Positions 23,501 to 37,669 of a stretch of 64,000 nucleotides of DNA are shown here, one piece after another. How positions within the stretch are numbered: the first letter of the stretch is position 1; every line of letters begins with the position of its first letter. Made by a program: the position numbers and the translations under genes. The notes below the pieces were generated by a model. That model was given only the letters and a program-made list of their open reading frames with translations. It did no database searches and was not told the origin of the DNA. Source of the stretch: Fratercula arctica (lineage: Eukaryota > Chordata > Aves > Charadriiformes > Alcidae); NCBI GenBank assembly GCA_947846985.1, contig CANTUZ010000014.1, positions 3,644,374 through 3,708,373 of the forward strand, read 5' to 3'.

Positions 23501-24125
23501 GTAAGGTCCTCGTGTGAGGGCACGTCCTCGTGCAAAGTCCTCGTGCGAGGCACCATCTGCCTCCGAGGCACCATCCTTGTGTGAGACCTGGCCCTCGTGT
23601 GGGGTCCCATCTTCCCCCGAGGCCCCGTCCTCGTGCAAGGCCCCATCCTTGTGCGAGGCTCTGGCCTCCTGCAAAGACCCACCCTCGTGCAAGGCCCTGT
23701 CCTCGTGCAAGGCCCCGTCCTCGTGTAAAGACCCATCCTCAAGCAAGGCTCTGGCTCATGCAAAGACCCGTCCTCGTGCAAGGCCCCACAAAGACCCGTC
23801 CTTGTGCAAGGCCCCACCCTCGTGCAAGGCCGTGTCCTCATGAAAGGACACATCCTCGTGCAAGGATTCATCCTAGTGCAAGGCACCATCAGCCTCCCAG
23901 ACCCCCTCCTCGTGCAACACCTCGCCTTTGTGCAAAGCACCATCCCTGGGTGAAGCCCCATCCTCGTGCAAGACCCCGTCCTCGTGCGAGGCTCCACCTT
24001 CCCCCCAGGCCCCATCCTCGTGCAAAGCTCTCGTGCACAGCACCATCCCTGTGCAAGGCCCCGTCCTCATGGGAGGCTCCATGTTTGTGTGAGGCCCCAT
24101 CCTCGTGCAAAGTCTCCTCCTCGTG
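23500..24125. repeat. Degenerate minisatellite downstream of RPS18
   Basis: About 620 bp is built from a loosely repeated unit of some 17-21 bp with the core CATCCTCGTGCAAGGCCC. The long open frames on both strands here come from this repeat. Confidence 0.85.
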
Positions 24126-24189
24126 CACACCCCGCCCCGCCCCGGTCACACAGAGCCAGGCGGGTGTCACTTGTGTCACCAACGTCACT

Positions 24190-24195
24190 TTTATT
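24190..24195 (-). terminator. RPS18 polyadenylation signal
   Basis: A minus-strand AATAAA lies 14 bases past the RPS18 stop codon. A very short 3' UTR is usual for ribosomal protein genes. Confidence 0.85.
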
Positions 24196-24209
24196 CCTCT
24201 GCTCCCCCC

Positions 24210-26920
<2,711 letters not shown>

Positions 26921-27006
26921 GGCTGCGGCCTGCGCGTCTCGCCGGGCTCCGCCGGAAGAGGGGGGAGGAAGTGACGTCAGCGCGCTGGGCGCGAAGCGCC
27001 TGTCAC
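26921..27006. promoter_or_regulatory. Bidirectional RPS18/VPS52 promoter
   Basis: The two start codons are 86 bp apart and face away from each other. The gap holds a palindromic CRE, TGACGTCA (26972-26979), preceded directly by GAGGAAG to form an ETS-CRE composite, and a second ETS site CCGGAAG (26952-26958). There is no TATA box. TCACATGA overlaps the VPS52 ATG. Transcription of both genes must start within or close to this interval. Confidence 0.8.
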
Positions 27007-30000
27007 ATGACTGCGGCGGCAAACATGGCGGCGGAGGCGGCGGTAGGGCTGAGCCGGGACGGGCCGGGGGCACCGGGGAGGGGGGTCCCGTAGGATCGGG
27101 GGGGCCCGGGGGGGGGCTGAGCCGCCGCTTCCGCCGTAGGTTGGGATCTCGGAGGTGCCGCTGGAGCCGGAGCTGGAGCTGGGCCGGCCCCCCCCCGAGG
27201 CCGAGCTGGACTTGGAGGGGGAGGATCTGGTGCTGGATGAAGTGGACGGTGAGTGATTGGGGGGGGGGACACGGGGCATGGGGGGGGGGGGGTTACAGGG
27301 GACCGGGGGGTCACGGGGGGATGGGGAGGGGGTGAGGGCCTGGTGATGGAGGGGGTGGGCAGTGGGGACGGGGGACGACGTGGGAGACCTTTGATGGGCG
27401 GGGAGGGAGCACAGGGGACCAGTGATGGGGGGGACATGGCGGGGGACACGGGGGCAAAGACGTGGCAGGGACAAGGGGGGGGACACAGGGGACGGGTGGC
27501 GAGGGAGGGGCAAGGGACAGGTTTTGCGGGGGCCATGTGAGACCTTTGGGGGGGGGGGACAGGGACATGGAGACACAGGGGACTGGGGGGGGCATGAGGG
27601 GATCAGTGATTGGGGGGGGCACAACATGGGAGTCCAGTGCTGGGGAGTGGGACACGGGACTGGTGATGGGGCAGAGGGACACGGGGGGGACACAGGGAAC
27701 TGGTGATGGTGGGGGCGACGACTGGGGGGGGGGGCAGGGCATGGGAGACCTTGATGGGTGGGGGGGACACGGGGGTGTTTTTGGGGGGGACATGGGCAAC
27801 ACAGTGGGGGAGCGGGGACGGGGGGGGCACAGGGGGACACAGGGAGAACAGGGGAACAGTTAGGGGGGACATGGGAGACCTTCGGGGGGGGCACATGGAG
27901 ACCAGTGATGGGAGGGGGACGGGGGGGGACATGGGGGACCAGTGATGGGGGGACGGACACAAGGGACTTGGGATGGGATGGGAGGGGGCATGGGGGGCAG
28001 AGGGAAGGGACAGTTAGGGGGGACATGGGGGTGTTTGGAGGGGGGTGACAGGACAAGGGGGGTGTTGAGGGGAGGTGAGAGGAGCCATGACACGGGGGCG
28101 GGGGGGGCAGGAGGGGGGCGCAGGAGCAGTTTGGGGGCTGGTGTGGGGACACTGTGGGGACAGCGGTGACGTCCAGCCCCTGTGTTTCCATCCCCGCCCC
28201 CCCAGTTCACATCCAGGCCAACCTGGAGGACGCGCTGGTGCAGGAGGCCCTGAAGACAGTGAGTGGCACTTGTGTCCCCCCCCCAAACACCCTGCCCCAT
28301 AGTGTCCCCCCCCTCGGTGACAGGGCTGTCCCCGCAGGGCGTGGACCTGCGGCAGTACTCCAAGCAGGTGGAGCTGGAGCTGCAGGAGGTGGAGCGTGCC
28401 TCCATCCGCGACTGTATCCTTCTTCTGGGGGAATGGGGGGGCTGCGGGGGGGGCGCTGTCACAGGATGGGGGGACACGGTGTCCCCTGTGTGTCCCCAAC
28501 GTGTCCCTGACCCGCGCTGGCAGACATCAAGGAGAGTGAGAACATTGCCTCACTGCACAACCAGATCACCGCTTGCGATGCCATCCTGGAGGTGAGGGGT
28601 GGCACGGGGTGGCTCTGAGCGTCCCCTCTGTGTCCCCAAGTTGTCCCCTAAGCCCTGGCTGTGTCGTGTCTTCCCCCCCCCCCCCGACAGCGCATGGAGC
28701 AGATGTTGAGCGCGTTCCAGTGCGATCTGAGCAGCATCAGCTCCGAGATCCGGACGCTGCAGGAGCAGTCGGTGGCCATGAACTTGCGGCTGAAGAACCG
28801 CCGGGCCGTGCGGCGGCAACTGGGCCAGCTCCTGGACGAGCTGGTGGTCCCCGCCGCCATGATCAGGTGGGACATTGAGGGACAAGAGAGGTGGCTGCCA
28901 CCTCCCTGTTCTCCTGCGTCACCTCCCCGTCACCTCCCAGCACCATCCTGGAAGCGCCGGTGACGGAGCCGGAATTTCTGGAGCAGCTGCAGGAACTGAA
29001 CGGGAAAATCAACTCGGTGAAGGAGCAGGCGTTCCGGGAGACCATGGCCTGTGCCGACGTCCAGCACGTCCTGGAGAAACTCAAAATTAAGGTGACAGAA
29101 CCCCCCCCAGCACCCAAGGGACCCCCCCCAGCACCCAGGGGACCCCCTCAGCACCCCCCAACCCTGTGTTGTGTGTCCCCCCCCCCAAGGCCGTCACCAA
29201 GATCCGGGAGTTCGTCCTGCAGAAGATCTACTCCTTCCGCAAGCCCATGACCAACTACCAGATCCCCCAAAACGCCTTGTTGAAATACAGGTGGGGTGTT
29301 GTGGGGGCCGCTGGGGAAGGAAATGGGGGGGGCGGGGAGGTAGCGGGGGGCGGGGGGTACCCCGACATCTCCTCCCCGGGCAGGTTTTTCTACCAGTTTC
29401 TGCTGGGCAACGAGCGGGCGGTGGCGCAGGAGCTGCGGGAGCAGTACGTGGACACCATGAGCAAGATCTACCTCTCCTACTTCAAATCCTACACCAGCCG
29501 CCTCATGAAGATCCAGGTGGGGAGGGTTTGGGGGGGACACCAGGGGACATGGAGGGGACACCGGGGGCCATGCTTTGGGCCCTGACTTCCCCCCCCCCCC
29601 CCCCCCGCCCCCATCCCCTCCTCCATTTTGTCCCCGCAGTACGAGGAGGTGGCAGAGAAGGACGATCTCATGGGCGTGGAGGACACGGCCAAGAAAGATA
29701 TCCTGGGGTTGGGGGGGGGAGGGTTGGGGGGAGGGGATTGGGGAGGGTTGGGGACACCCTGTTATTGCCTTGACCCCTGTTATCCTGTGCCCCCCCCATC
29801 ACGCTTCTTCTCCAAGCCCTCGTTGAAGAACCGCAACACCGTCTTCACCCTGGGCAACCGGGGCAGCGTCATCGGGGCGGCCGAGCTGGAGGGTCCCATC
29901 ATCGTGCCCCACGCCGCGCAGAAGAGCGACGTGCGGGTGAGTTTAACCGAGGGGCGGGAGGGAGAAGAGGTTTTGGGGGTGTCCTGACCTCTGTCCGTCC

Positions 30001-31897
30001 GTCTGTCTGTCGGCAGTACCCCTTCGAGTCGCTGTTCCGCAGCCAGCACTACGCGCTGCTGGATAACAGCTGCCGCGAGTACTTGTTCCTCTGCGACTTC
30101 TTCATGGTGACCGGCCCCAGCGCCCAGGATCTCTTCAACGCCGTCATGGGCAAGACCTTGGCCATGTTCCTGGTGAGGGTTTCTGGGGGGGCTGTGGGAT
30201 TTTGGGGGGCCCCCAAGGCCTCTGTTACCCCCCCTCTCAAGGGCTCTGACCCCCCCGCCTTCAAATTGCAGAAGCACATGGAAGCCTACGTCTGCGACTG
30301 CTACGACAGCATCGCCGTCTTCCTCTGCATCCACATCGTCCTGCGCTTCAAAGCCATCATGGCCAAGCGCAACATCCCCGCCGTCGATAAGTGAGTAGGG
30401 AACCTCAGGACCCCCCCTCCCCCAGATCCCACAGGAAACCCAAAATCCCCCAGGGAACCCTCCCAAATCCATGTTTCCCCCCCCCCCCCAGGTACTGGGA
30501 CACGCTGCTGGAGATCCTGTGGCCCCGCTTCGAGCACATCCTGGAGCTGAACATCCAGAGCATCCAAAGCACTGACCCCCAGAAACTGGGGTTCCTCGAC
30601 ACCCGCCCCCACTACGTATGGTGAAGGGGGGGGGGGGGGCAATGAGGGGGGTTTGGGGTCCCCTCCTTGTCCCCCTACCCTCACTTTGCCCCCCTAACCC
30701 ACCCCCCCACCCCAGATCACCCGCCGCTACGCCGAGTTCTCCTCCGCCATCGTCAGCATCAACCAGACCTTCCCTAACGAGAAGACCCACGCGCTGCTGG
30801 GGCAGCTCCAGGTATTGAGGTGGGGGGAGGAAAGAGCTGAGGGACCCCCCCCTCAAACTTTTGGGGGGACCCAGAAGTGCTGGGGGGGTCACCCCAACAT
30901 CCCCCCCCCCCCCCATGTCTTTGTTCCTCCCCCCCAGGTGGAGGTGGAGAACTTCGTGCTGCGCGTGGCGGCCGAGTTCTCCTCCCGCAAGGAGCAGCTC
31001 ATCTTCCTCATTAACAACTACGACATGATGCTGGGCGTCCTCATGGTAATGAGTCCCCCCTCCCCGTGACCCCCCCCAAACCTGGGGGGGGGTTCCCAGA
31101 TTTAAAGGAAGGGGGGGGGGGGCTCAAAACCTGTGTTCCCCCCCCCCAATCTCACCCCCAGGAGCGGGCGGTGGAGGAGAGCAAGGAGGTGGAGGGCTTC
31201 CAGCAGCTGCTCTCTGCCCGCACCCAGGTGAGCCCCCCGTTTATATTTTTGGGGCTCCCTCCCTCAATTTTTGGGGTCCCCCCCTTTACTGGGGGGTGTC
31301 TCGGGGGAAGCTGCGTCACCATCCCCTCCCGCAGGAGTTCATCGAGGAGATCCTGTCCCCCCCCTTCGGCGGGATGATCGCCTTCGTCAAGGAGGCGGAG
31401 GCGCTGCTGGAGAAGGGGCAGCTGGAGCGGCTGCGCGGGGAGGAAGGTAAGGGTGGGGGGGGGAAGACATGAATTTTAGGGACACCCCCCACCAGCACGT
31501 CGGGGGGGTCCTCACCTTCTGTGTATTCCCCCCCCCCCCACCAGCTCGGGTGACACAACTGGCTCGGGGTTTCTCCAGCACCTGGAAGGCGTCGGTGGAG
31601 TCGCTGAGCCAGGACGTCATGCGTTCCTTCAGCAACTTCAAGAACGGCACCGGCATCATCCAGGTGGGGTCCCAGGGGGGATTTTTGGGGGGGGTGGGGG
31701 GTCCATAACCCTCCCCCTAACCCTCCCCCCCACCCTTGGCCTCTCCCCAGGGTGCCCTGACGCAGCTGATCCAATATTACCACCGGTTCCACAAGGTGCT
31801 GGCGCAGCCCCCCCTCCGCTCCCTGCCCGCCCGCGCCGAGCTCATCAACATCCACCACCTCATGGTGGAGCTCAAGAAGCACAAACCCAACTTCTAA
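27007..31897 (+). CDS. VPS52: VPS52, GARP/EARP tethering complex subunit
   Basis: Twenty exons close into one frame of 713 codons: 27007-27042, 27140-27248, 28206-28258, 28338-28413, 28524-28591, 28691-28866, 28941-29091, 29190-29290, 29384-29516, 29640-29697, 29803-29936, 30017-30172, 30272-30390, 30492-30615, 30716-30811, 30938-31045, 31162-31227, 31335-31446, 31545-31663 and 31751-31897. The product matches the vertebrate protein along its length (VHIQANLEDALVQEALKT near the start, MVELKKHKPNF at the end). The N-terminal coiled-coil part (about residues 60-260) mediates assembly with VPS51, VPS53 and VPS54. The complex tethers endosome-derived vesicles at the trans-Golgi. Two introns look U12-type (see findings). 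The acidic N terminus is more variable than the rest. Confidence 0.97.
27250..28140. repeat. Minisatellite in VPS52 intron 2
   Basis: Irregular repeats of GGGGACATGGGGGACC and GACCAGTGATGGGGGG fill the intron (G-rich on the sense strand). The long minus-strand frames here are artefacts. Confidence 0.85.
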
Positions 31898-33155
31898 GGT
31901 GGGGGGGGGGAAGGTTGTCTGTCTGTCCACCCCCCCCCCCAGCTCTTTGTCTATCCAGGAGACCCCCCCCCCCAATGTCACCCCCGGGGGTGAAAATACC
32001 CGCCCCCAGCGCACGGATAAAGGACAGGAGGTGCAGGAGAGCCCCGAGCGGTGCTTTATTGCTGCTGCCGACAGCTGGGGGGGGGGGGCGGGCTCAGGAG
32101 GGTTGGGGGGGGGCAGAGGGTGGGGGTGGCCACTGTTGTCCGGCCCCCCCCGGGTTGGGGATGAAGGGCAGAAGGTGCCAGCCCACTGCGGTGACACTGT
32201 CTGCCACCCAGGGGGGGACACACACAGCGTCCAGGGGAGTTGGGGGTCCCTGGGGACATCTGGGGTGGGGTGGGGGGGTGTCAGTGTCCCCTCCCCACCA
32301 TGGTGCGGTGGGACCCCCCTGGATGTCACCTCTGCCCCCCCACCCCCAGCTGCTCAGGGCTTCCCCCACCCCCAAAGAGGGGGCAGGTGCCAGGGGACCC
32401 CCCCCCAAAGATCCTGTAGCTCCATAGATTTTTGTCCCCCTGACCCAGGACAGTGTCCCCCCCTCCCCTAGGGGTGATGGGGGGGGGGGGGGGGGCTTCT
32501 TTGGGGAGGTGGTGGTGGGTCTCCCCTTGGGGTCCTTGCGGTGCCTCCCCCCCCCATCTGCCATCACCACCCCACAGCCGGGGGGAGGCCCGCAGGGCTG
32601 AGGCCCCCCCCCGCCCCAATTCCCCAGTAGGTGACCAGTAGCTCACCCCCACCTTCCCTGAGGGACACTGGGACTGCTCCCACCCTCCCCCCAAGCAAGG
32701 GGCTGTCACCCCCCCCCCCCCCCCACCACCACTTCACCAGTGGGTGACAGGGGGGCTGTATTGTGCCCCAGCCCCCCAGTCCCTCCCTGGGGGGAAACTG
32801 GGACTGTCCCCCCACCCACCATCCCTGGGGACCATCCCTGTCCCAATCCTTCCCTGGGCGGGGGGGGGGGACACACTGGGACTGTAACCCCCCCTTCTGT
32901 CCCCCAGCAGGTGAGAAGGACCGTTGCAGCCCCCCCATGTGTGTCCCCCACCACCACCACCATTTGTTGCTCCCCCCCCCCAGCATCCCCCAGCTGCCAC
33001 CGCTCCAGAGAGAAACACCTTCCGGAGTCCCCCAAGGAGCCCCCAGCCAGTCTGTGGGGACATGAGGGGGTCCTGAGGGTCCTGGGGGACCCCCAGGACC
33101 TCGAGGAGGGGGGAGTCTGGGGGGGGGGACACGGGTCTTGAGGTCTCCCCCCGTC
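31898..33155. other. Convergent 3' region of VPS52 and RING1
   Basis: The two genes converge. A minus-strand AATAAA at 32060-32055 suits a RING1 3' UTR of about 1.1 kb. The only plus-strand candidate for VPS52 is a weak GATAAA at about 32016. The two 3' UTRs may overlap. The rest is C- and G-run-rich with short CACTGGGACTG repeats and no coding sign. Confidence 0.6.
32055..32060 (-). terminator. Probable RING1 polyadenylation signal
   Basis: A canonical AATAAA on the minus strand, 1.1 kb downstream of the RING1 stop, is the first such hexamer on that strand. Confidence 0.6.
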
Positions 33156-36100
33156 CTACTTCTGCTCCTTGGTGGGCGCGTAGTAGAGCTCCAGGGGTTT
33201 GCTGACCTTCCAATACTTCTCGTTCACCAGCTCCAGCGTCAGGGACCCATTGAGGGTCTGGGGGGGGATGACAGAGAAGTGGGGTCACCCCCTGGCACCC
33301 CCAAAACCCCCCCCCCGCTCCCCCCCTTCCCCCCAGGTACCGTGAAGGCTCCGCCGGCGGTGGTGATGTAGATGGTGTACTGCTTCTCGCTCACCTCCTC
33401 CAGCCCCGCCGCCGCCTCGGGCCCCGGCCCCGGCGCCTCCTCCAGCGCGATGCGCAGCGCCAGGTACTTGGAGAGGTGGTCAACGGTGGCGTTGGCCGTC
33501 GTCTTCACGTACCTGCGCCGGGAGGAGGAGGGGGAGAGGAAGGAAGAGAGAGAGGGAGAGGAAAGAGGAGGGAGGAAGGAGAGGAAGAGAAACAGGAGAG
33601 AAGGAGGAGGAGGAAGAGGAAGAAGGAGGAGAGAAAGAGCAGAAAGGAGGAAAAAGAAAGAGGAGGAGAAAGAAGAAGAGAGGGGAGGAAGGAAGAGGAA
33701 GGGATTAAAGGAAGAAGAGACGAAGAAGAAGGAGTAGGAAGAAAGGAGAGGTGGAGAAAGGGGAGAAAGAAAGAAAGAGGAGGAGGAAGAGGAGACGAAG
33801 GAGAGGAAGGAGTAGAAAGAAAAGCGAGAAGGAGGAAGAGAGAGGAGGAAGGAAGAGGAAGAGGAGGACAAAGGGGAGGAAGGAAGAGAGGAGGGAGAGG
33901 AGGAAAAGGAGAGAGATGAGAGGAAGAGGGAGGAGTGGGAAGAGAAAGGAAAGGAGGAGGAAGAGGGGCGGAAGGAGAGGGAAGGAAGAGAAAGGAAGGA
34001 GGAGATGAGAGAGAGGAAGAGAGGGGACAAAAAGAGAGAAAGGAGGAGGAGGAAGAGGAGGAAGACAGAGGAGGAAGAAGGCCTGAGGCTGGTGGCATCC
34101 ATCCCGGGGAGCTGGGGGGGTCTCAGGGGGGTGCTGGAGCCCCTGCCTGCCCTCATCCCTGCCTGCACCACCGCATCCTTGCCCTCATCCCATCCCTGCC
34201 TGCACCGTCCCATCCCTGCCCTCGTCCCATCCCTGCCTACACCAGCGCATCCCATCCCTGCCCTCCTCATCCCATCCCTGCCCTCCTCATCCCATCCCAT
34301 CCCATCCCTGCCCGCACGAGTGCATCCCTGCCCTCATCCCATCCCATCCCATCCCATCCCTGCCCACATGAGCACATCCCTGCCCTCATCCCATCCCTGC
34401 CTGCACCATGCCATCCCCACCCTCATGCCATCCCTTCCCTTCCTGCCCTCATCCCTGCCCTCCTCATCCCATCCCTGCCTGCCCCGGTGTGTCCCTGCTC
34501 TCATCCCTGCCTGCCCCATCCCATCCCTGCCCTCATCCCGTCCCTTCCCTGCCTGCCCCGGTGTGTCCCTGCTCTCATCCCTGCCTGCCCCATCCCATCC
34601 CTGCCCTCATCCCATCCCTTCCCTGCCTGCCCCAGTGCGTCCCTGCCCTCATCCCTGCCTGCCCCATCCCATCCCTGCCCTCATCCCATCCCTTCCCTGC
34701 CTGCCCCGGTGCGTCCCTGCCCTCATCCCTGCCTGCCCCATCCCATCCCTGCCCTCATCCCGTCCCTGCCTGCCCCATCCCTCACCGTGTCTGCGAGTAC
34801 TCCCCCTTCTCCACCAAAAGCGGATGTGGACGGAAAACCAGCTCGATCTCACTGCTGCCCGGCTCCGCCCCCGGCTCAGGGCTCCCTCGCCCCCCACCTT
34901 CGTGGGAGGTTTCGGGATCGGGATCGGGCCCGGAGTCGTCGGAAGCTCGGGATCGTTTCCGGCTAGGGCCGGCCTCAGGGTGGCTGGGGGCCGAGGCATT
35001 GCTGAGGTGGGAACGACTGTCGCAGTTGTCCTCTCCGCCGCTGAACGTGGCATTGTCCGACTCCTGGTGCAGCTTCCGTACGCGCTGAGCCCTGTGGGAT
35101 GATACCAGGGATCAACTGCGATCAACCGGAACGTGCCGGGTGGGAAGGGACCGTTGAAGGTCACCTCCTCCATGGGTGGGGACAGCTCCAACCAGACCAG
35201 GTTGCCCAGAGCCCCGTCCAAACTGGGATGTTTCCAGGGATGGGGCATCTCCCACCTCTCTGGGCAACCTGGGCCAAGGTCTCACCACTGTTTCTTCCTT
35301 AGATCTTACCTAAATCTGCCCTTTTTTACCTTAAAACCGTCGCTATGGACCTTATCAAACACTCTGTCCCCAGAAGTATTGAAGGGCCACCACGAGGGCC
35401 ACGTGGAGCCTCCTCTTCTCCAGGCTGCCCAACCCCAACTCTCTCAGCCTGGCCTCACAGGGGAGGTGTCCCAGCCCTTGGAGCATCTCTGTGGCCTCCT
35501 CTGGCCCCACTCCAACAGGTCCATGTCCTTGTCCCCAGGGCCACCACTCCTCACTGGTCTCCATCCAGACATTGAAGCATTAACCACAACTCTCTGGATG
35601 CCACCATCCACCCAGTTCCTCATCCACCCAATGGTCCTTCCATCAACTCCATCCAACTGATGAGGATGTTGCGGAGAACCACCTCAAAGGGATGATGGTG
35701 GCATGTGTCCTTGATGAAGGCATGGACCAGTACTGGTCCCAGTATGGACCCCTGAGAGTTACCACCCCTCACTGGTCTCCATCTGGACATGGAGCTGTTG
35801 ACCACGACTCTCTGGATGCCACCATCCACCCAGTTCCTCATCCACTAAATGGTCCATCCATCAACTCCATCCAAGCAGGACGTCATGGAGGACCATGTCA
35901 AAGGGACGATGGTAGCACATGTCCTTGATGAAGATATGGAACACTACTGGTCCCATTATGGACCTCTGAGGGCCACCAGTCCTCACTGGTCTCCATCTGG
36001 GCATGGAGCCATTGACCATGACTCTCTGAATGCCACCATCCACCCAGTTGCTCCTCCCCCTGGTCCGTCCATCAACTCCATGCAGTTGAGAGGGGAGGAC

Positions 36101-37669
36101 GTTGTGGAGGACCCCGTGGAAGGGACAGCGGGGGTTCGGGAGGTCCCACCTGTGCATGGCCTGCATCTTCAGTCCCTCCTCGATGCTGCTGCTCAACGCC
36201 TGCTGGTTGTGGAGACGGCTGAGCTTGGCCAGGACCCGATCCTGGTGGGCCTCGTACTCGTCCCGGCTGGGGTAGATCTTGGAGATCAGGGCGTCAAAGT
36301 TGGGATCCGGTCGGAGGGATCGCTTGGAAACCAGCTTCTTCCGGCACGTGGGACACTCCTTATTCCTGGGGACAAGGAGAAGGAACAAGGGGTTGATGCG
36401 CGGACCCCCCTTACTGAGCGGGTGACATTGTCCCCCCCTGCCCGCCGTACCCGCTGCGCAGGGCGGTGACGATGCAGTCGGAGCAGAAGCGGTGCAGGCA
36501 CTCCTTGGTGGTCATGGTGTTCTTCAGCATGTCCAGGCAGATGGGACACATCAGCTCGCTGTGCAGGCTGCGCGGGGACACCGCGATCTCTGTCCCATCC
36601 ATGATGGCCTCCTGGGGGGGGACACAAGCTGTGTCACAGCTCCCGGGGTGACAGGACACTGTCCCCCACCCTGGGGACACCCCCTGAGCCCATGTCCCTG
36701 GGGTTTGGGGTGACAAGGTGCTGTTCCCCACCCTGGGGACACCCCCTGAGCCCATGTCCCTGGGGTTTGGGGTGACAAGGTGCTGTTCCCCACCCTAGGG
36801 ACACCCCCTGAGCCCATGTCCCTGGGGTCTGGGGTGACAAGGTGCTGTTCCCCACCCTAGGGACACCCCCTGAGCCCATGTCCCCTGGGGTTTGGGGTGA
36901 CAAGGTGCTGTTCCCCACCCTAGGGACACCCCCTGAGCCCACCTCCCCTGGGGTTTGGGGTGACACAATGGTGTCCTCCACCCTGAGGACACCCCCTGAG
37001 CCCATCCTGGGGTTTGGGGTGACAGGACACTGTCCCCCTCCCTGGGGACACCCCCTGAGCCCACCTCCCAGATTGGGGGTGACAGCACTTCTGTCCCCTC
37101 TTCCCACCCCGGGGGTCCCCCTGTCCCCCCCATGCCCGTGTCCCCCCCTGGGGGTGTCCTCCCTGTCCTCCCCCCGCCGGTGTCCCCCCCAGGGTGTCCG
37201 CCTCCACCCCGGTGCCCCACTCAGGGGCGTCCCCCTGTCCCTCCCGCCCCCAGTGTCACCCCATGGGGGTGTCCCCCTGTCCCCCCCACCTCCGGGGTCC
37301 CCCTCGCCCTCAGTGTCCCCCCGTGGCGGCGTTCCCCTGTTGTCACCCCCCCCCCCCCGGCATCCCCCCAAGGGGTGTCCCCCTGTCGTCCCCACCCCGG
37401 TGTCACCCCGTGGGGGTGTCCCCCTATCGTCCCACCCCCGGGGGTGTCCCCCTGTCGTCGTCTCCTCGGGGGTGTCCCCCTGTCCCCCTCCCTCGGGGGT
37501 GTCCCCCTGTCTGCCCCGCCCGGTGTCACGCCGTGGGGGTGTCCCCCCGTCGTGTGTGTCCCCCCCGCTTCCCCCCCGGTGCCCCTCGGACCTGCGGGGT
37601 GCGGTGCAGCTCGTACAGGCTCAGCTCCCAGGTCTTGCTGGCGCTCTGGGCGTTGGCGGGGGCGGCCAT
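33156..37669 (-). CDS. RING1: RING1, PRC1 E3 ubiquitin ligase
   Basis: The exons are 37669-37592, 36611-36451, 36365-36150, 35091-34786, 33512-33341 and 33257-33156, giving 344 aa. Exon 1 encodes [20 protein letters not shown]. Exon 2 and the start of exon 3 carry the C3HC4 RING ([27 protein letters not shown]). The last two exons form the RAWUL/CBX-binding end ([28 protein letters not shown]). The enzyme ubiquitinates histone H2A in Polycomb repressive complex 1. The position beside VPS52 and HSD17B8 makes it RING1 rather than RNF2, although the middle linker ([20 protein letters not shown]) is RNF2-like. Intron 3 holds CR1 and intron 4 a long polypurine tract. Confidence 0.95.
33520..34085. 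repeat. Polypurine/polypyrimidine tract in RING1 intron 4
   Basis: About 560 bp is nearly all A and G on the plus strand (GGAGGAAGAGGAGA type), with only scattered pyrimidines. On the RING1 sense strand it is a giant pyrimidine tract directly before exon 5. Confidence 0.9.
34135..34780. repeat. CATCCCTGCC minisatellite in RING1 intron 4
   Basis: Repeats of CATCCCTGCCCTCATCC and CCCTGCCTGCCCC run for about 650 bp, with a longer unit of some 60-65 bp in the right half (CCGGTGTGTCCCTGCTCTCA and relatives). Confidence 0.85.
35110..36125 (-). mobile_element. CR1 LINE, antisense to window, in RING1 intron 3
   Basis: The left part (35110-35540) is the antisense CR1 3' region (GGTTGCCCAGAGCC, CTCTGGGCAACCTGGGCCA, CCAACTCTCTCAGCCTG). 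The right part (35554-36100) is reverse-transcriptase ORF sequence; on the minus strand it gives [17 protein letters not shown] and [12 protein letters not shown]. The RT part is repeated three times with a period near 216 bp. Confidence 0.8.
36655..37095. repeat. 62-bp minisatellite in RING1 intron 1
   Basis: Six to seven copies of a 62-bp unit contain GGGGACACCCCCTGAGCCCA and TTTGGGGTGACA. GTGTCCCCCTGTC-type repeats continue to about 37580. Confidence 0.85.

Noticed and set aside
33156..37669. Calling the gene RNF2
   Set aside because: The linker is RNF2-like, but synteny with VPS52, MIR219 and HSD17B8 is that of RING1.
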